This document shows positions 56,379 through 64,000 of a stretch of 64,000 bases of DNA, one piece after another. Positions within the stretch are counted from its first letter, which is position 1; every line of letters starts with the position of its first letter. A program made the translations under genes and the position numbers. This DNA comes from Lysobacter sp. Root494 (GTDB taxonomy: Bacteria; Pseudomonadota; Gammaproteobacteria; Xanthomonadales; Xanthomonadaceae): the NCBI RefSeq assembly GCF_001427225.1, contig NZ_LMFH01000005.1:327045-391044 (forward strand). Direction: 5' to 3'. The notes under the pieces were generated by a model that searched no databases, was not told the origin of the DNA, and saw only the letters and a list, made by a program, of their open reading frames with translations.

Positions 56379-57983
56379 ATGACCCGCCCGCGGATGCTCA
56401 GGGGGGTGCTGTCCTTCGGCGGCATGACCATGGTGTCGCGGGTCCTGGGGCTGATCCGAGACATTTCGATCACCTCGATGTTCGGCGCCAATGCGGCGAC
56501 GGACGCCTTCTGGGTCGCCTTCCGAATCCCCAACTTCATGCGGCGGCTGTTCGCGGAGGGTTCGTTTTCGACAGCCTTCGTGCCGGTTTTCACCGAGGTC
56601 AAGGAAACCCGGCCCCACGCCGACCTGAAGGAACTGGTCGGCCGGGTTTCCGGCACCCTCGGCGGCATCCTGCTGGTGGTGACCGCGCTGGGGCTGATCT
56701 TCACGCCCCAGGTCGCCCTGCTGTTCAACCTGGGAAGCGGAGTAAGTGCCGAGAAGTTCGGACTCACGGTGGACCTGCTAAGGCTCACCTTCCCCTTCAT
56801 TCTGTTCGTGTCGCTGACCGCGCTGGCCGGCGGCGCCCTCAACAGTTTCCATCGCTTCGGGATGCCGGCGCTGACGCCGGTGATCCTCAATCTCTGCATG
56901 ATTGCCGGCGCCCTATGGCTGTCGCCCCACCTGGACGTGCCCATTACCGCACTGGGCTGGGCGGTGCTCGCCGGCGGCATCCTGCAGTTGCTGTTCCAGC
57001 TGCCCGCACTGCGCGGGCTCGATCTGCTTTCGCTGCCGAAGTGGGGCTGGAACCATCCCGATGTGCGTAAGGTGGTCAGGCTGATGGTGCCAACGCTGTT
57101 CGGCTCGTCGATCGCGCAGATCAATCTGCTGTTCGACACGGTGATCGCGTCGCTGCTGTTCACCGGCTCGCAGACGTGGTTATCGCAGGCGGACCGTTTT
57201 CTCGAATTGCCGCTGGGGGTGTTCGGCATCGCGCTGGGCACGGTGATCCTGCCGACCCTGTCGCGCCATCACGTGAACACCGATCGCGAGGGATTCTCGA
57301 AGGCACTGGACTGGGGTCTGCGCACGACCCTGCTCATTGCATTGCCTGCGATGCTCGGCCTGATGTTGCTGTCGCAGCCACTGGTCGCGACCCTGTTCCA
57401 GCACCGGGAATTCACAGCCTTCGACACGCGCATGGCGGCGATGTCGGTGTTCGGTCTCAGCTTCGGCCTGCCGGCCTTTGCACTGGTGAAGATCCTGCTG
57501 CCTGCGTTTTACGCGCGGCAGGACACCCGCACCCCCGTTCGCGCAGGCGTGGCTTCGCTGGTCGCGAACATGCTGCTGAATGTCCTGTTCCTCGCGGTGC
57601 TGTTCGTGATGTGGGTACCGGCGGCCAGGCAGGGCAACATCATGCAGGGTCTCGCGAGCACGCCGGGTCTGCACCTGGCGATCGGTCTGGCGAGCGCGCT
57701 GGCAAGCTATCTCAACCTGACGCTGCTCTGGCATTGGCTGCGCAAGTCGGGGGTTTATGAACGTCAGCCCGGCTGGACGCGCCATATGGTCCGGCTCGGC
57801 CTGGCCTGTGTCGCGATGGCCACAGCGTTGCTGCTCGCACTGCACTGGGTTCCGGACTTCACCGCAATCGGAAAATGGGAACGCATCGGCTATCTGGCCG
57901 CGCTTGTCGGCGGTGGCGGCGCGGTCTACCTGGCGGCGCTGCTGGGACTCGGCTTCAGGCCTCGCGACCTGCGCGAGCATTGA
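56379..57983 (+). CDS. murJ: Lipid II flippase MurJ
   Basis: A 534-residue inner-membrane protein with about 14 helices of the MOP superfamily. VSRVLGLIRDISITSMFGANAATDAFWVAFRIPNFMRRLFAEGSFSTAFVPVF is the highly conserved N-terminus with essential Arg residues. It flips lipid II for peptidoglycan synthesis. ATG 56379 is chosen; ATG 56394 (MLRGVLSFG) is possible. Confidence 0.96.
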   Translation: MTRPRMLRGVLSFGGMTMVSRVLGLIRDISITSMFGANAATDAFWVAFRIPNFMRRLFAEGSFSTAFVPVFTEVKETRPHADLKELVGRVSGTLGGILLVVTALGLIFTPQVALLFNLGSGVSAEKFGLTVDLLRLTFPFILFVSLTALAGGALNSFHRFGMPALTPVILNLCMIAGALWLSPHLDVPITALGWAVLAGGILQLLFQLPALRGLDLLSLPKWGWNHPDVRKVVRLMVPTLFGSSIAQINLLFDTVIASLLFTGSQTWLSQADRFLELPLGVFGIALGTVILPTLSRHHVNTDREGFSKALDWGLRTTLLIALPAMLGLMLLSQPLVATLFQHREFTAFDTRMAAMSVFGLSFGLPAFALVKILLPAFYARQDTRTPVRAGVASLVANMLLNVLFLAVLFVMWVPAARQGNIMQGLASTPGLHLAIGLASALASYLNLTLLWHWLRKSGVYERQPGWTRHMVRLGLACVAMATALLLALHWVPDFTAIGKWERIGYLAALVGGGGAVYLAALLGLGFRPRDLREH

Positions 57984-58006
57984 GACCGGGTGCCCGCGGC
58001 TATACT
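57980..58006 (+). promoter_or_regulatory. Candidate promoter of ribF-ileS
   Basis: TTGAGA (57980-57985) overlaps the murJ stop codon, and TATACT (58001-58006) lies 15 bp further. The leader of about 110 nt contains the hairpin AAGCCCGGC / GCCGGGCTT (58058-58078). Confidence 0.5.
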
Positions 58007-58122
58007 TCATTATCAACTTGAACACGCATGGATCGGATCGCGAGATCCGGCCCGCAAAAGCCCGGCCTGGCCGGGCTTCCGTTGCATACCCGGCCCGTAG
58101 CAGGCCGCACATCAGAGAGTCC

Positions 58123-59112
58123 ATGAGCAGGCTGTTTCGCGACGTCGACGGCGGGCCCCGGTGCCCGCACGGCAGTGTGGTCTGCATCGGCGCCTTCGAC
58201 GGCCTGCATCTCGGGCATCAGGCGCTGGTGCGCCGCACCGTCGAGCGTGCGCGCGAACTCGATCTGCCCGCGGTCGCACTGAGTTTCGAACCGCTGCCGC
58301 GTGAATTCTTCGCGCGTTCCAATCCGCCGCCCCGGCTGCTGTTGCCACGCGCGAAGATCGAACGGTTGCTGGGCATGGGCGTGGAGCAGGTGGGACTGCT
58401 CCGCTTCGACGAACGGCTCAGCAACCTCAGCGCCGAAGCGTTCGCGCGGGTCGTGCTCCGCGATCGCCTGTCCGCGCGCGAAGTCTGGGTCGGCCCGGAA
58501 TTTCGTTTCGGCAAAGGCCGGGCAGGCGACATCGCGCTGCTGCGACAGACCGGTCGTGAACTCGGCTTCCATGCGGACGAAATCGCGCCCGTCGAACTGG
58601 ATGGCGACCGCGTCTCAAGCACGCGCATCCGTGCCGCGCTGCGGGCCGGCGACTTCGCCACTGCCACGCGATTGCTCGGACGGCCGTATGCGATTGGTGG
58701 CCACGTCGTGCACGGTAAACAGCTGGGCCGCGAACTCGGATTCCCGACCGCAAACCTGCGCTTCGGTGGGAAGACACCGGCCTTGTCCGGCATCTATGCC
58801 TCGTGGGTCCATGGGGTGGGCAGCGTGCCGCGCGCGTCGGTTTCGAGCCTGGGCACCCGGCCTACGGTGGCCGGTGTCGAGCCGCTGCTCGAAGCGCACC
58901 TGTTCGATTTCAACGGCGATCTGTATGGCCGTCGGATCGAGGTCGAATTCGTCGCCAAGCTGCGCGACGAACTGAAATTCCCGGATCTGGATTCCCTCAC
59001 CGAACAGATGCATCGCGACGCCGAACAGGCGCGTGCGATCCTGTCCGCACAAGTTTTCGTACCCGAATTCCACTCATCCTCGACGAGCTTTCGCCTGAGC
59101 GCACCTCTGTGA
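58123..59112 (+). CDS. ribF: Bifunctional riboflavin kinase / FAD synthetase
   Basis: A 329-residue enzyme making FMN and then FAD. The N-terminal adenylyltransferase has [21 protein letters not shown] and [14 protein letters not shown]. The C-terminal kinase has [21 protein letters not shown] and [12 protein letters not shown] is close before the ATG. Its stop overlaps the GTG of ileS by 4 bp. Confidence 0.96.
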   Translation: MSRLFRDVDGGPRCPHGSVVCIGAFDGLHLGHQALVRRTVERARELDLPAVALSFEPLPREFFARSNPPPRLLLPRAKIERLLGMGVEQVGLLRFDERLSNLSAEAFARVVLRDRLSAREVWVGPEFRFGKGRAGDIALLRQTGRELGFHADEIAPVELDGDRVSSTRIRAALRAGDFATATRLLGRPYAIGGHVVHGKQLGRELGFPTANLRFGGKTPALSGIYASWVHGVGSVPRASVSSLGTRPTVAGVEPLLEAHLFDFNGDLYGRRIEVEFVAKLRDELKFPDLDSLTEQMHRDAEQARAILSAQVFVPEFHSSSTSFRLSAPL

Positions 59113-61970
59113 CCGACCAAGAAACCAGCCGCTACAAGTCCACCCTGCAACTGCCCGCGACGGAATTCCCGATGCGCGGCGACCTGCCCAAGCGCGAACC
59201 CGAAACGCTCGCGCGCTGGGAAACCGAGGGCCTGTACCAGCGGATTCGCGAGAAGACCGGCAAGCGCGAGAAGAGCTTCGTGCTGCACGACGGCCCGCCG
59301 TACGCCAACGGCGCGATCCACATTGGCCACGCCGTCAACAAGGTGCTGAAGGACGTCATCGTGAAGTCGAAGCTGCTAGCCGGCTTCGACGCGCCTTACG
59401 TGCCGGGCTGGGATTGCCACGGCCTGCCGATCGAGCACGCGGTGGAGAAGAAGTTCGGCAAGGTCGGCGACAAACTCGACGCCGCCGCCTTCCGTGCGAA
59501 GTGCCGCGAGTACGCGACCGAGCAGATCGACCTGCAGCGCCGCGACTTCAAGCGCCTGGGCGTGCTCGGCGACTGGGAGCATCCCTATCGCACGATGGAT
59601 TTCGCCACCGAGGCAGGAATCATGCGTTCGCTCGCGAAGATCATCGAGCGCGGTCATCTGCTGCGCGGCGCGAAGCCGGTGCACTGGTGCTTCGATTGCG
59701 GATCGGCGCTCGCCGAAGCCGAGATCGAGTACGCCGACAAGGTTTCGCCGGCCATCGACGTCGCTTACAGCGCACGCAACCCGCAGAAGCTAGGCGATGT
59801 ATTTGGCGTGTCGCTGGAAGAAGGCACCGATGTCGCCCTTCCGATCTGGACGACCACGCCGTGGACGTTGCCGGCGAGCCTCGCGGTTACTGTCGGCGCG
59901 GATCTCGAATACGTGCTGGTCGAAGGCCCGGCGCATGCAGACGGTCGCCGCCGCCTGCTCGTGATCGCCGAGGCGTTGGCGACGAAGGCGCTTGCCCGTT
60001 ATGGCGTGAACAACGTCGTCGTGCTCGGCAACGTCAACGGCAGCGAACTGGAAGGCCAGCACCTGCAGCATCCGTTCTATGCCGAACGCGACATTCCGGT
60101 ACTCGTGGGTGAACACGTCACCGCCGACGACGGTACCGGTGTCGTCCACACCGCGCCGGGCCACGGCCAGGAAGACTTCGTCGTCGGTCAGCGTTACGGC
60201 CTGATCGAGAAATACACCGCGGCGCAGATGAATCCCGTCGACGGTCGCGGCCTGTACCTGCCATCGACGCCACCAGCCGATGGCGTGACCTTGGCCGGCC
60301 TGCACATCTGGAAGGCGAACGACGTTCTTGTCGAAGTGCTGCGCAACAGCGGCCACCTGCTCGCGTTCGCCAAGCTCGAACACAGTTATCCGCATTGCTG
60401 GCGCCACAAGACCCCGGTTGTGTTCCGCGCCACACCGCAATGGTTCATTTCGATGGAGCAGGCGAACCTGCGCGGCGATGCACTGCACGAAATCGGCAAG
60501 GTCAAGTGGATCCCGGAGTGGGGCGAAGCGCGCATCTTCGGCATGATCGAAGGTCGTCCCGATTGGTGCATCAGCCGCCAGCGTACGTGGGGCGTGCCGA
60601 TCGCGTTGTTCGTCGATCGCGAAACGCATGAACCGCACCCGCGCGCGGCCGAACTGATGCGCCAGGTCGCCGACGTGGTCGAACGGGAGGGCGTCGATGC
60701 GTGGTATTCGCTCGATCCGGCTTCGCTGCTCGGGGAAGATGCGTCGAAGTACGACAAGGTCACCGACATCCTCGATGTGTGGTTCGACTCGGGCGTCACG
60801 CACGAATGCGTGCTCGCGCAGCGTCCGCAGGATGGGTTGTACAAGCCGGCTGATCTGTATCTGGAAGGTTCCGACCAGCATCGCGGCTGGTTCCATAGCT
60901 CGCTGCTCACGGGCGTAGCGATGGACGGCGTCGCACCGTACCGGCAGGTCCTGACGCACGGTTTCACCGTCGACGAGCAGGGCAAGAAGATGTCGAAGTC
61001 GATCGGCAATACCGTTGAACCGCAAAAGGTGATCAACGCGATGGGCGCCGATGTACTGCGCCTGTGGATCGCCTCGACCGACTATCGCAACGAGATGTCG
61101 GTCTCCGACAACATCCTCAAGCGCAGCGGCGACGTGTACCGCCGCATCCGCAACACCGCGCGTTTCCTGCTGGCGAACCTCAATGGCTTCGATCCGGTGC
61201 GCGACCTGCGCCCGCTTGACGACATGGTCGCGCTGGATCGCTGGATCGTGCATCGCGCGCATGAGGTGCAGCAGCAGATTGCGCAGGCGTACGGGGAATA
61301 CGACTTCGCGGCCATCGTGCAGGCCTTGTCGAATTTCTGCAGCGTCGACCTGGGCTCGCTGTACCTCGACGTCACCAAGGACCGGCTGTACACGATGCGC
61401 GAGGATTCGCGCGGGCGACGTTCGGCGCAGAGCGCCATGTTCCGGATCGCCGAGGCGTTCGTGCGCTGGATCGCGCCGATCCTGAGCTTCACCGCCGACG
61501 AGATGTGGCGTTATCTTCCTGGCGAACGCGAGGACAACGTCCTGTTCGCCACCTGGTACGAGGGACTATCGCCGCTGCCCGAAAACGCGGAGCTGTCGGC
61601 GGCCGACTTCGATCGCCTGCTGGCCTTGCGCGAAGAAGTCAGCCGCACGCTCGAGCCCATGCGTGCCGCGGGCGAAATCGGTGCCGCGCTCGATGCGGAG
61701 ATCGGGCTGCGCTGCAGCGTCGCCGACCAGAACTGGCTGGCGCCCATGGCAGATGAGCTTCGCTTCCTGTTCATCAGCGGCGACGTCGAAGTGCTCGCGG
61801 ACGATGCAGCCAAGGACATCGCCGTGCTCGCCGCACCGACGACGAAGGTGAAGTGCGTGCGTTGCTGGCAGCGTCGAGCGGACGTGGGCGTGGATGCCGG
61901 GCATCCGGAGCTTTGCGCGCGTTGCGTGAGCAATGTGGAAGGGCCGGGTGAGGACCGTCGCTGGTTCTGA
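59109..61970 (+). CDS. ileS: Isoleucyl-tRNA synthetase
   Basis: A 953-residue class I synthetase. HIGH-type motif is [16 protein letters not shown], the [15 protein letters not shown] segment and KMSKS ([10 protein letters not shown]) are intact, and the C-terminal zinc finger is CVRCWQ...CARCVSN. The editing domain includes [11 protein letters not shown] and the [16 protein letters not shown] loop. The GTG start is set by the GTGA overlap with ribF; ribF-ileS-lspA is a classical arrangement. Confidence 0.97.
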   Translation: MTDQETSRYKSTLQLPATEFPMRGDLPKREPETLARWETEGLYQRIREKTGKREKSFVLHDGPPYANGAIHIGHAVNKVLKDVIVKSKLLAGFDAPYVPGWDCHGLPIEHAVEKKFGKVGDKLDAAAFRAKCREYATEQIDLQRRDFKRLGVLGDWEHPYRTMDFATEAGIMRSLAKIIERGHLLRGAKPVHWCFDCGSALAEAEIEYADKVSPAIDVAYSARNPQKLGDVFGVSLEEGTDVALPIWTTTPWTLPASLAVTVGADLEYVLVEGPAHADGRRRLLVIAEALATKALARYGVNNVVVLGNVNGSELEGQHLQHPFYAERDIPVLVGEHVTADDGTGVVHTAPGHGQEDFVVGQRYGLIEKYTAAQMNPVDGRGLYLPSTPPADGVTLAGLHIWKANDVLVEVLRNSGHLLAFAKLEHSYPHCWRHKTPVVFRATPQWFISMEQANLRGDALHEIGKVKWIPEWGEARIFGMIEGRPDWCISRQRTWGVPIALFVDRETHEPHPRAAELMRQVADVVEREGVDAWYSLDPASLLGEDASKYDKVTDILDVWFDSGVTHECVLAQRPQDGLYKPADLYLEGSDQHRGWFHSSLLTGVAMDGVAPYRQVLTHGFTVDEQGKKMSKSIGNTVEPQKVINAMGADVLRLWIASTDYRNEMSVSDNILKRSGDVYRRIRNTARFLLANLNGFDPVRDLRPLDDMVALDRWIVHRAHEVQQQIAQAYGEYDFAAIVQALSNFCSVDLGSLYLDVTKDRLYTMREDSRGRRSAQSAMFRIAEAFVRWIAPILSFTADEMWRYLPGEREDNVLFATWYEGLSPLPENAELSAADFDRLLALREEVSRTLEPMRAAGEIGAALDAEIGLRCSVADQNWLAPMADELRFLFISGDVEVLADDAAKDIAVLAAPTTKVKCVRCWQRRADVGVDAGHPELCARCVSNVEGPGEDRRWF

Positions 61971-61986
61971 CCGAAGGCCGTTTTTT

Positions 61987-62019
61987 GTTCGTCATTCCCG
62001 CGAAAGCGGGAAGACGAAC
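61987..62019. repeat. GTCATTCCCGCGAAAGCGGGAA repeat between ileS and lspA
   Basis: A compact palindrome: GTTCGTC and GACGAAC enclose TTCCCGC-GAAA-GCGGGAA. It belongs to the same family as the elements at 18084-18195 and 24234-24326, and is preceded by T6. Confidence 0.85.
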
Positions 62020-62042
62020 CAAGTCAAACAGCAAGGGCAACA

Positions 62043-62555
62043 ATGCCAAAACACATCAAACCCAACGCGCTCACCTGGCTCCTGCTGTCGATCGCGATCA
62101 TCGTCCTCGACCAATGGAGCAAGAGCTGGGTCCTGGCTTCGTTGCCGGAATTCAAGGCCGTGCCCGTCATCGACGGCTTCTGGAACTGGTACCGGACCTA
62201 CAACACCGGCGCAGCCTTCAGCTTCCTGAGCGATGCGGGTGGCTGGCAGAAGTACCTGTTCACCGCGCTGGCTTTTGGCATCAGTGCGATGCTGGGTTAC
62301 TGGCTGACGCGCACGCCCCGCAGGGATTGGCGCACGGCGCTCCCGTACGCGCTGGTGATCGGCGGCGCGATCGGCAACGTGATCGACCGCCTCATTCACG
62401 GCAAAGTCATCGATTTCATCCAGTGGTACTGGCGGGACCATTATTGGCCCGCGTTCAACATCGCCGACTCGGCCATCGTTGCCGGTGCGGTCGGGATCGC
62501 GCTGTTTGGCCTGCTGGGTAGCGCGCATGCGGCCGATGCCGGGCGGGCGGAGTAA
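62043..62555 (+). CDS. lspA: Lipoprotein signal peptidase
   Basis: A 170-residue aspartyl protease with four membrane helices. Catalytic Asps lie in [11 protein letters not shown] and [20 protein letters not shown] is also conserved. It cleaves signal peptides of diacylated prolipoproteins. It follows ileS by 72 bp. Confidence 0.97.
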   Translation: MPKHIKPNALTWLLLSIAIIVLDQWSKSWVLASLPEFKAVPVIDGFWNWYRTYNTGAAFSFLSDAGGWQKYLFTALAFGISAMLGYWLTRTPRRDWRTALPYALVIGGAIGNVIDRLIHGKVIDFIQWYWRDHYWPAFNIADSAIVAGAVGIALFGLLGSAHAADAGRAE

Positions 62556-62558
62556 AAT
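62553..62558 (+). promoter_or_regulatory. Candidate -10 box of ispH (leaderless)
   Basis: TAAAAT overlaps the lspA stop codon and ends 6 nt before the ispH ATG. No SD precedes ispH. Confidence 0.45.
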
Positions 62559-62564
62559 CGCCGC

Positions 62565-63515
62565 ATGGATGTCCTGCTAGCCAACCCCCGCGGCTTCTGT
62601 GCCGGCGTAGACCGCGCCATCGAGATCGTGAAGCGCGCCCTGGAGACCTTGGGCGCGCCGATCTATGTCCGCCATGAAGTCGTGCACAACCGCTTCGTCG
62701 TCGACGATTTGAAGCATCGCGGCGCGATCTTCGTCGAAGAACTCGACGAAGTGCCCGACAACGCCACGGTCATCTTCAGTGCCCATGGCGTCTCGCAGGC
62801 CGTGCGCAACGAAGCGACGCGCCGCGGACTGAAGGTCTTCGACGCGACCTGCCCGCTGGTCACCAAGGTGCACCTGGAAGTCGCGCGTAATTGCCGAGCC
62901 GGCCGCGATGTCGTGCTGATCGGCCACGATGGTCATCCTGAAGTCGAAGGGACGATGGGACAGTGGCGGCGCGAAGCGGGCACCGGCCAGATCTATCTGG
63001 TCGAAGACATCGAGGATGTCGCCGCGCTGCGGGTCAGCCAGCCCGACAACCTCGCCTATACGACGCAGACGACGTTGTCCGTGGACGACACGCGCGTCGT
63101 CATCGAGGCGCTGAAGGCCAGGTTCCCCGCGATCCAGGGGCCCAGGAACGACGACATCTGCTACGCCACGCAGAACCGGCAGGATGCCGTGCGCGAACTA
63201 GCCTCGCAGTGCGATCTGGTGCTGGTAGTCGGCTCGCCCAACAGTTCGAACTCCAATCGCCTGCGTGAACTCGCGGAACGCGAGGGCGTCGAAGCCCATC
63301 TGATCGACGGGGCGGTCGAGATCGACCCACGCTGGGTGCAGGGCCGCAAGCGCATCGGCATCACCGCAGGCGCCTCCGCTCCGGAGATATTGGTCCGCGG
63401 TGTGATCGAGCGCCTGCGCGAACTGGGTGCGGATCAGGTGGGCGAGCTCTCGGGGGAACCCGAGAACATGGTTTTCGCCCTCCCCAAGGAACTGCGGGTG
63501 CAGCTGGTCGATTGA
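62565..63515 (+). CDS. ispH: 4-hydroxy-3-methylbut-2-enyl diphosphate reductase
   Basis: A 316-residue iron-sulfur enzyme, the last step of the MEP isoprenoid pathway. The three cluster Cys residues are in [25 protein letters not shown] and [15 protein letters not shown]. Substrate residues are in [17 protein letters not shown] and [11 protein letters not shown]. It lies 9 bp after lspA. Confidence 0.97.
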   Translation: MDVLLANPRGFCAGVDRAIEIVKRALETLGAPIYVRHEVVHNRFVVDDLKHRGAIFVEELDEVPDNATVIFSAHGVSQAVRNEATRRGLKVFDATCPLVTKVHLEVARNCRAGRDVVLIGHDGHPEVEGTMGQWRREAGTGQIYLVEDIEDVAALRVSQPDNLAYTTQTTLSVDDTRVVIEALKARFPAIQGPRNDDICYATQNRQDAVRELASQCDLVLVVGSPNSSNSNRLRELAEREGVEAHLIDGAVEIDPRWVQGRKRIGITAGASAPEILVRGVIERLRELGADQVGELSGEPENMVFALPKELRVQLVD

Positions 63516-63541
63516 CCCTCCTGCGCTCGAACGCCTACAAT
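63512..63541 (+). promoter_or_regulatory. Sigma70-type promoter of tRNA-Thr
   Basis: TTGACC (63512-63517, overlapping the ispH stop codon) and TACAAT (63536-63541) are 18 bp apart. Transcription would start a few bases before the tRNA. Confidence 0.75.
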
Positions 63542-63552
63542 TCCGCCCCTTC

Positions 63553-63628
63553 GCCGGAGTAGCTCAGTTGGTAGAGCACGTCATTCGTAATGATGGGGTC
63601 GTAGGTTCGATTCCTATCTCCGGCACCA
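63553..63628 (+). tRNA. tRNA-Thr (CGT)
   Basis: A 76-nt tRNA with encoded CCA. The acceptor GCCGGAG / CTCCGGC pairs. The anticodon loop TTCGTAA between CGTCA and TGATG gives CGT, reading ACG. The T-loop is GGTTCGATTCC. Confidence 0.97.
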
Positions 63629-63637
63629 AGTGAAGAC

Positions 63638-63672
63638 AGAAGGCCGCTCCGAAAGGGCGGCCTTCTGCTTTT
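63638..63672 (+). terminator. Intrinsic terminator of tRNA-Thr
   Basis: A perfect 10-bp stem AGAAGGCCGC / GCGGCCTTCT with a 9-nt loop is followed by GCTTTT. Confidence 0.8.
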
Positions 63673-63775
63673 GGGCATTGCACTCCGCCTCCGGGTGCCT
63701 TCGGCCGTGTTCCAGTCTCGCGTTCCGAGACCGCGTCCCGTTACAGTGCAAAACATTCCCGTTCTGCTCCGGACC

Positions 63776-64000
63776 ATGGCCAAGACCGCAACCCGCAAGA
63801 CCGCCTACGTCTGCAACGAATGCGGCGCCGAATTCGGCAAGTGGCAAGGCCAGTGCGGCGAATGCGGCGTCTGGAACACCTTGAGCGAGGTCGTCCTGGA
63901 ACCGGCATCGGCAGCCAAGGGCGTTGCCGCGAGCCGCCGCAGCAGTTGGGCAGGCGCGGCGGACGCGCCCAAGGTCACCGCACTCAAGGATGTGCGCCAT
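63776..64000 (+). CDS. radA: DNA repair protein RadA (N-terminal part)
   Basis: The gene runs off the right edge; 75 codons are visible. MAKTATRKTAYVCNECGAEFGKWQGQCGECGVWNTLSE is the RadA zinc finger (CxxC...CxxC), which precedes the RecA-like ATPase core outside the window. RadA promotes branch migration in recombination. Confidence 0.95.
   Translation, partial: MAKTATRKTAYVCNECGAEFGKWQGQCGECGVWNTLSEVVLEPASAAKGVAASRRSSWAGAADAPKVTALKDVRH

Overview
The window is about 68% GC, densely coded and free of insertion sequences, phage genes and CRISPR arrays. Gene content and order point to a Xanthomonadaceae gammaproteobacterium, most like Lysobacter: glnD-dapD-(Spx-like)-dapE-asnB, an Oar-type TonB-dependent receptor beside a TPR-sulfotransferase, a secreted subtilase, a complete pst-phoU locus with an OprP-type porin, and several dispersed palindromic repeat families. 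This assignment is an inference; no rRNA is present.

Layout. 1-2 kb: a truncated CDF metal exporter, pyrH and an AIM24-family gene. 2.3-7 kb: receptor and sulfotransferase, lying between pyrH and tsf-rpsB, which are neighbours in most bacteria. 9.3-15.1 kb: a tightly overlapped map-glnD-dapD-spx-dapE run. 15.3-23.3 kb: a penicillin-acylase-family enzyme, asnB with an elaborate leader, and a GAF-GAF-GGDEF-EAL protein. 23.5-27.4 kb: tpm, parC, rnk and tRNA-Leu. 27.5-33.2 kb: rnr, a subtilase, rlmB, and a guanidine-II riboswitch upstream of a Gdx/SugE exporter. 33.5-37.1 kb: rnt and a four-gene RiPP operon. 37.2-43.6 kb: the phosphate locus. 43.8-53.2 kb: housekeeping and small metabolic genes ending in uvrA. 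54-64 kb: rplU-rpmA-obgE, rpsT, murJ, ribF-ileS-lspA-ispH, tRNA-Thr and the start of radA.

Three observations stand out. (1) Upstream of asnB lies a short reading frame with six Asn codons in seven, followed by a 13-bp terminator stem and a competing 7-bp antiterminator pairing. This is the architecture of ribosome-mediated attenuation, here apparently for asparagine. (2) The operon at 34.3-37.1 kb encodes an ECF sigma factor, a secreted precursor with five EGKCG motifs wrapped around two intact EF-hand loops, an MNIO (DUF692) oxidase and an HvfC-type partner. It looks like a metal-binding RiPP system whose precursor also carries calcium-binding loops. (3) The gap between asnB and the GGDEF-EAL gene is filled by about 15 degenerate, semi-palindromic units spaced 20-22 bp apart (mean about 21.2 bp, two DNA helical turns).

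Regulation readable from sequence: Pho-box-like sites before pstS, before the pstC operon and before oprP; strong sigma70-type promoters before rpsB, rpsT, tRNA-Leu and tRNA-Thr; and a recurring -10-like hexamer exactly 6 nt before the ATG of map, rlmB, the PCu(A)C gene, obgE and ispH, suggesting leaderless mRNAs. All positions and pairings were read by eye; no alignment, folding program or database was run.
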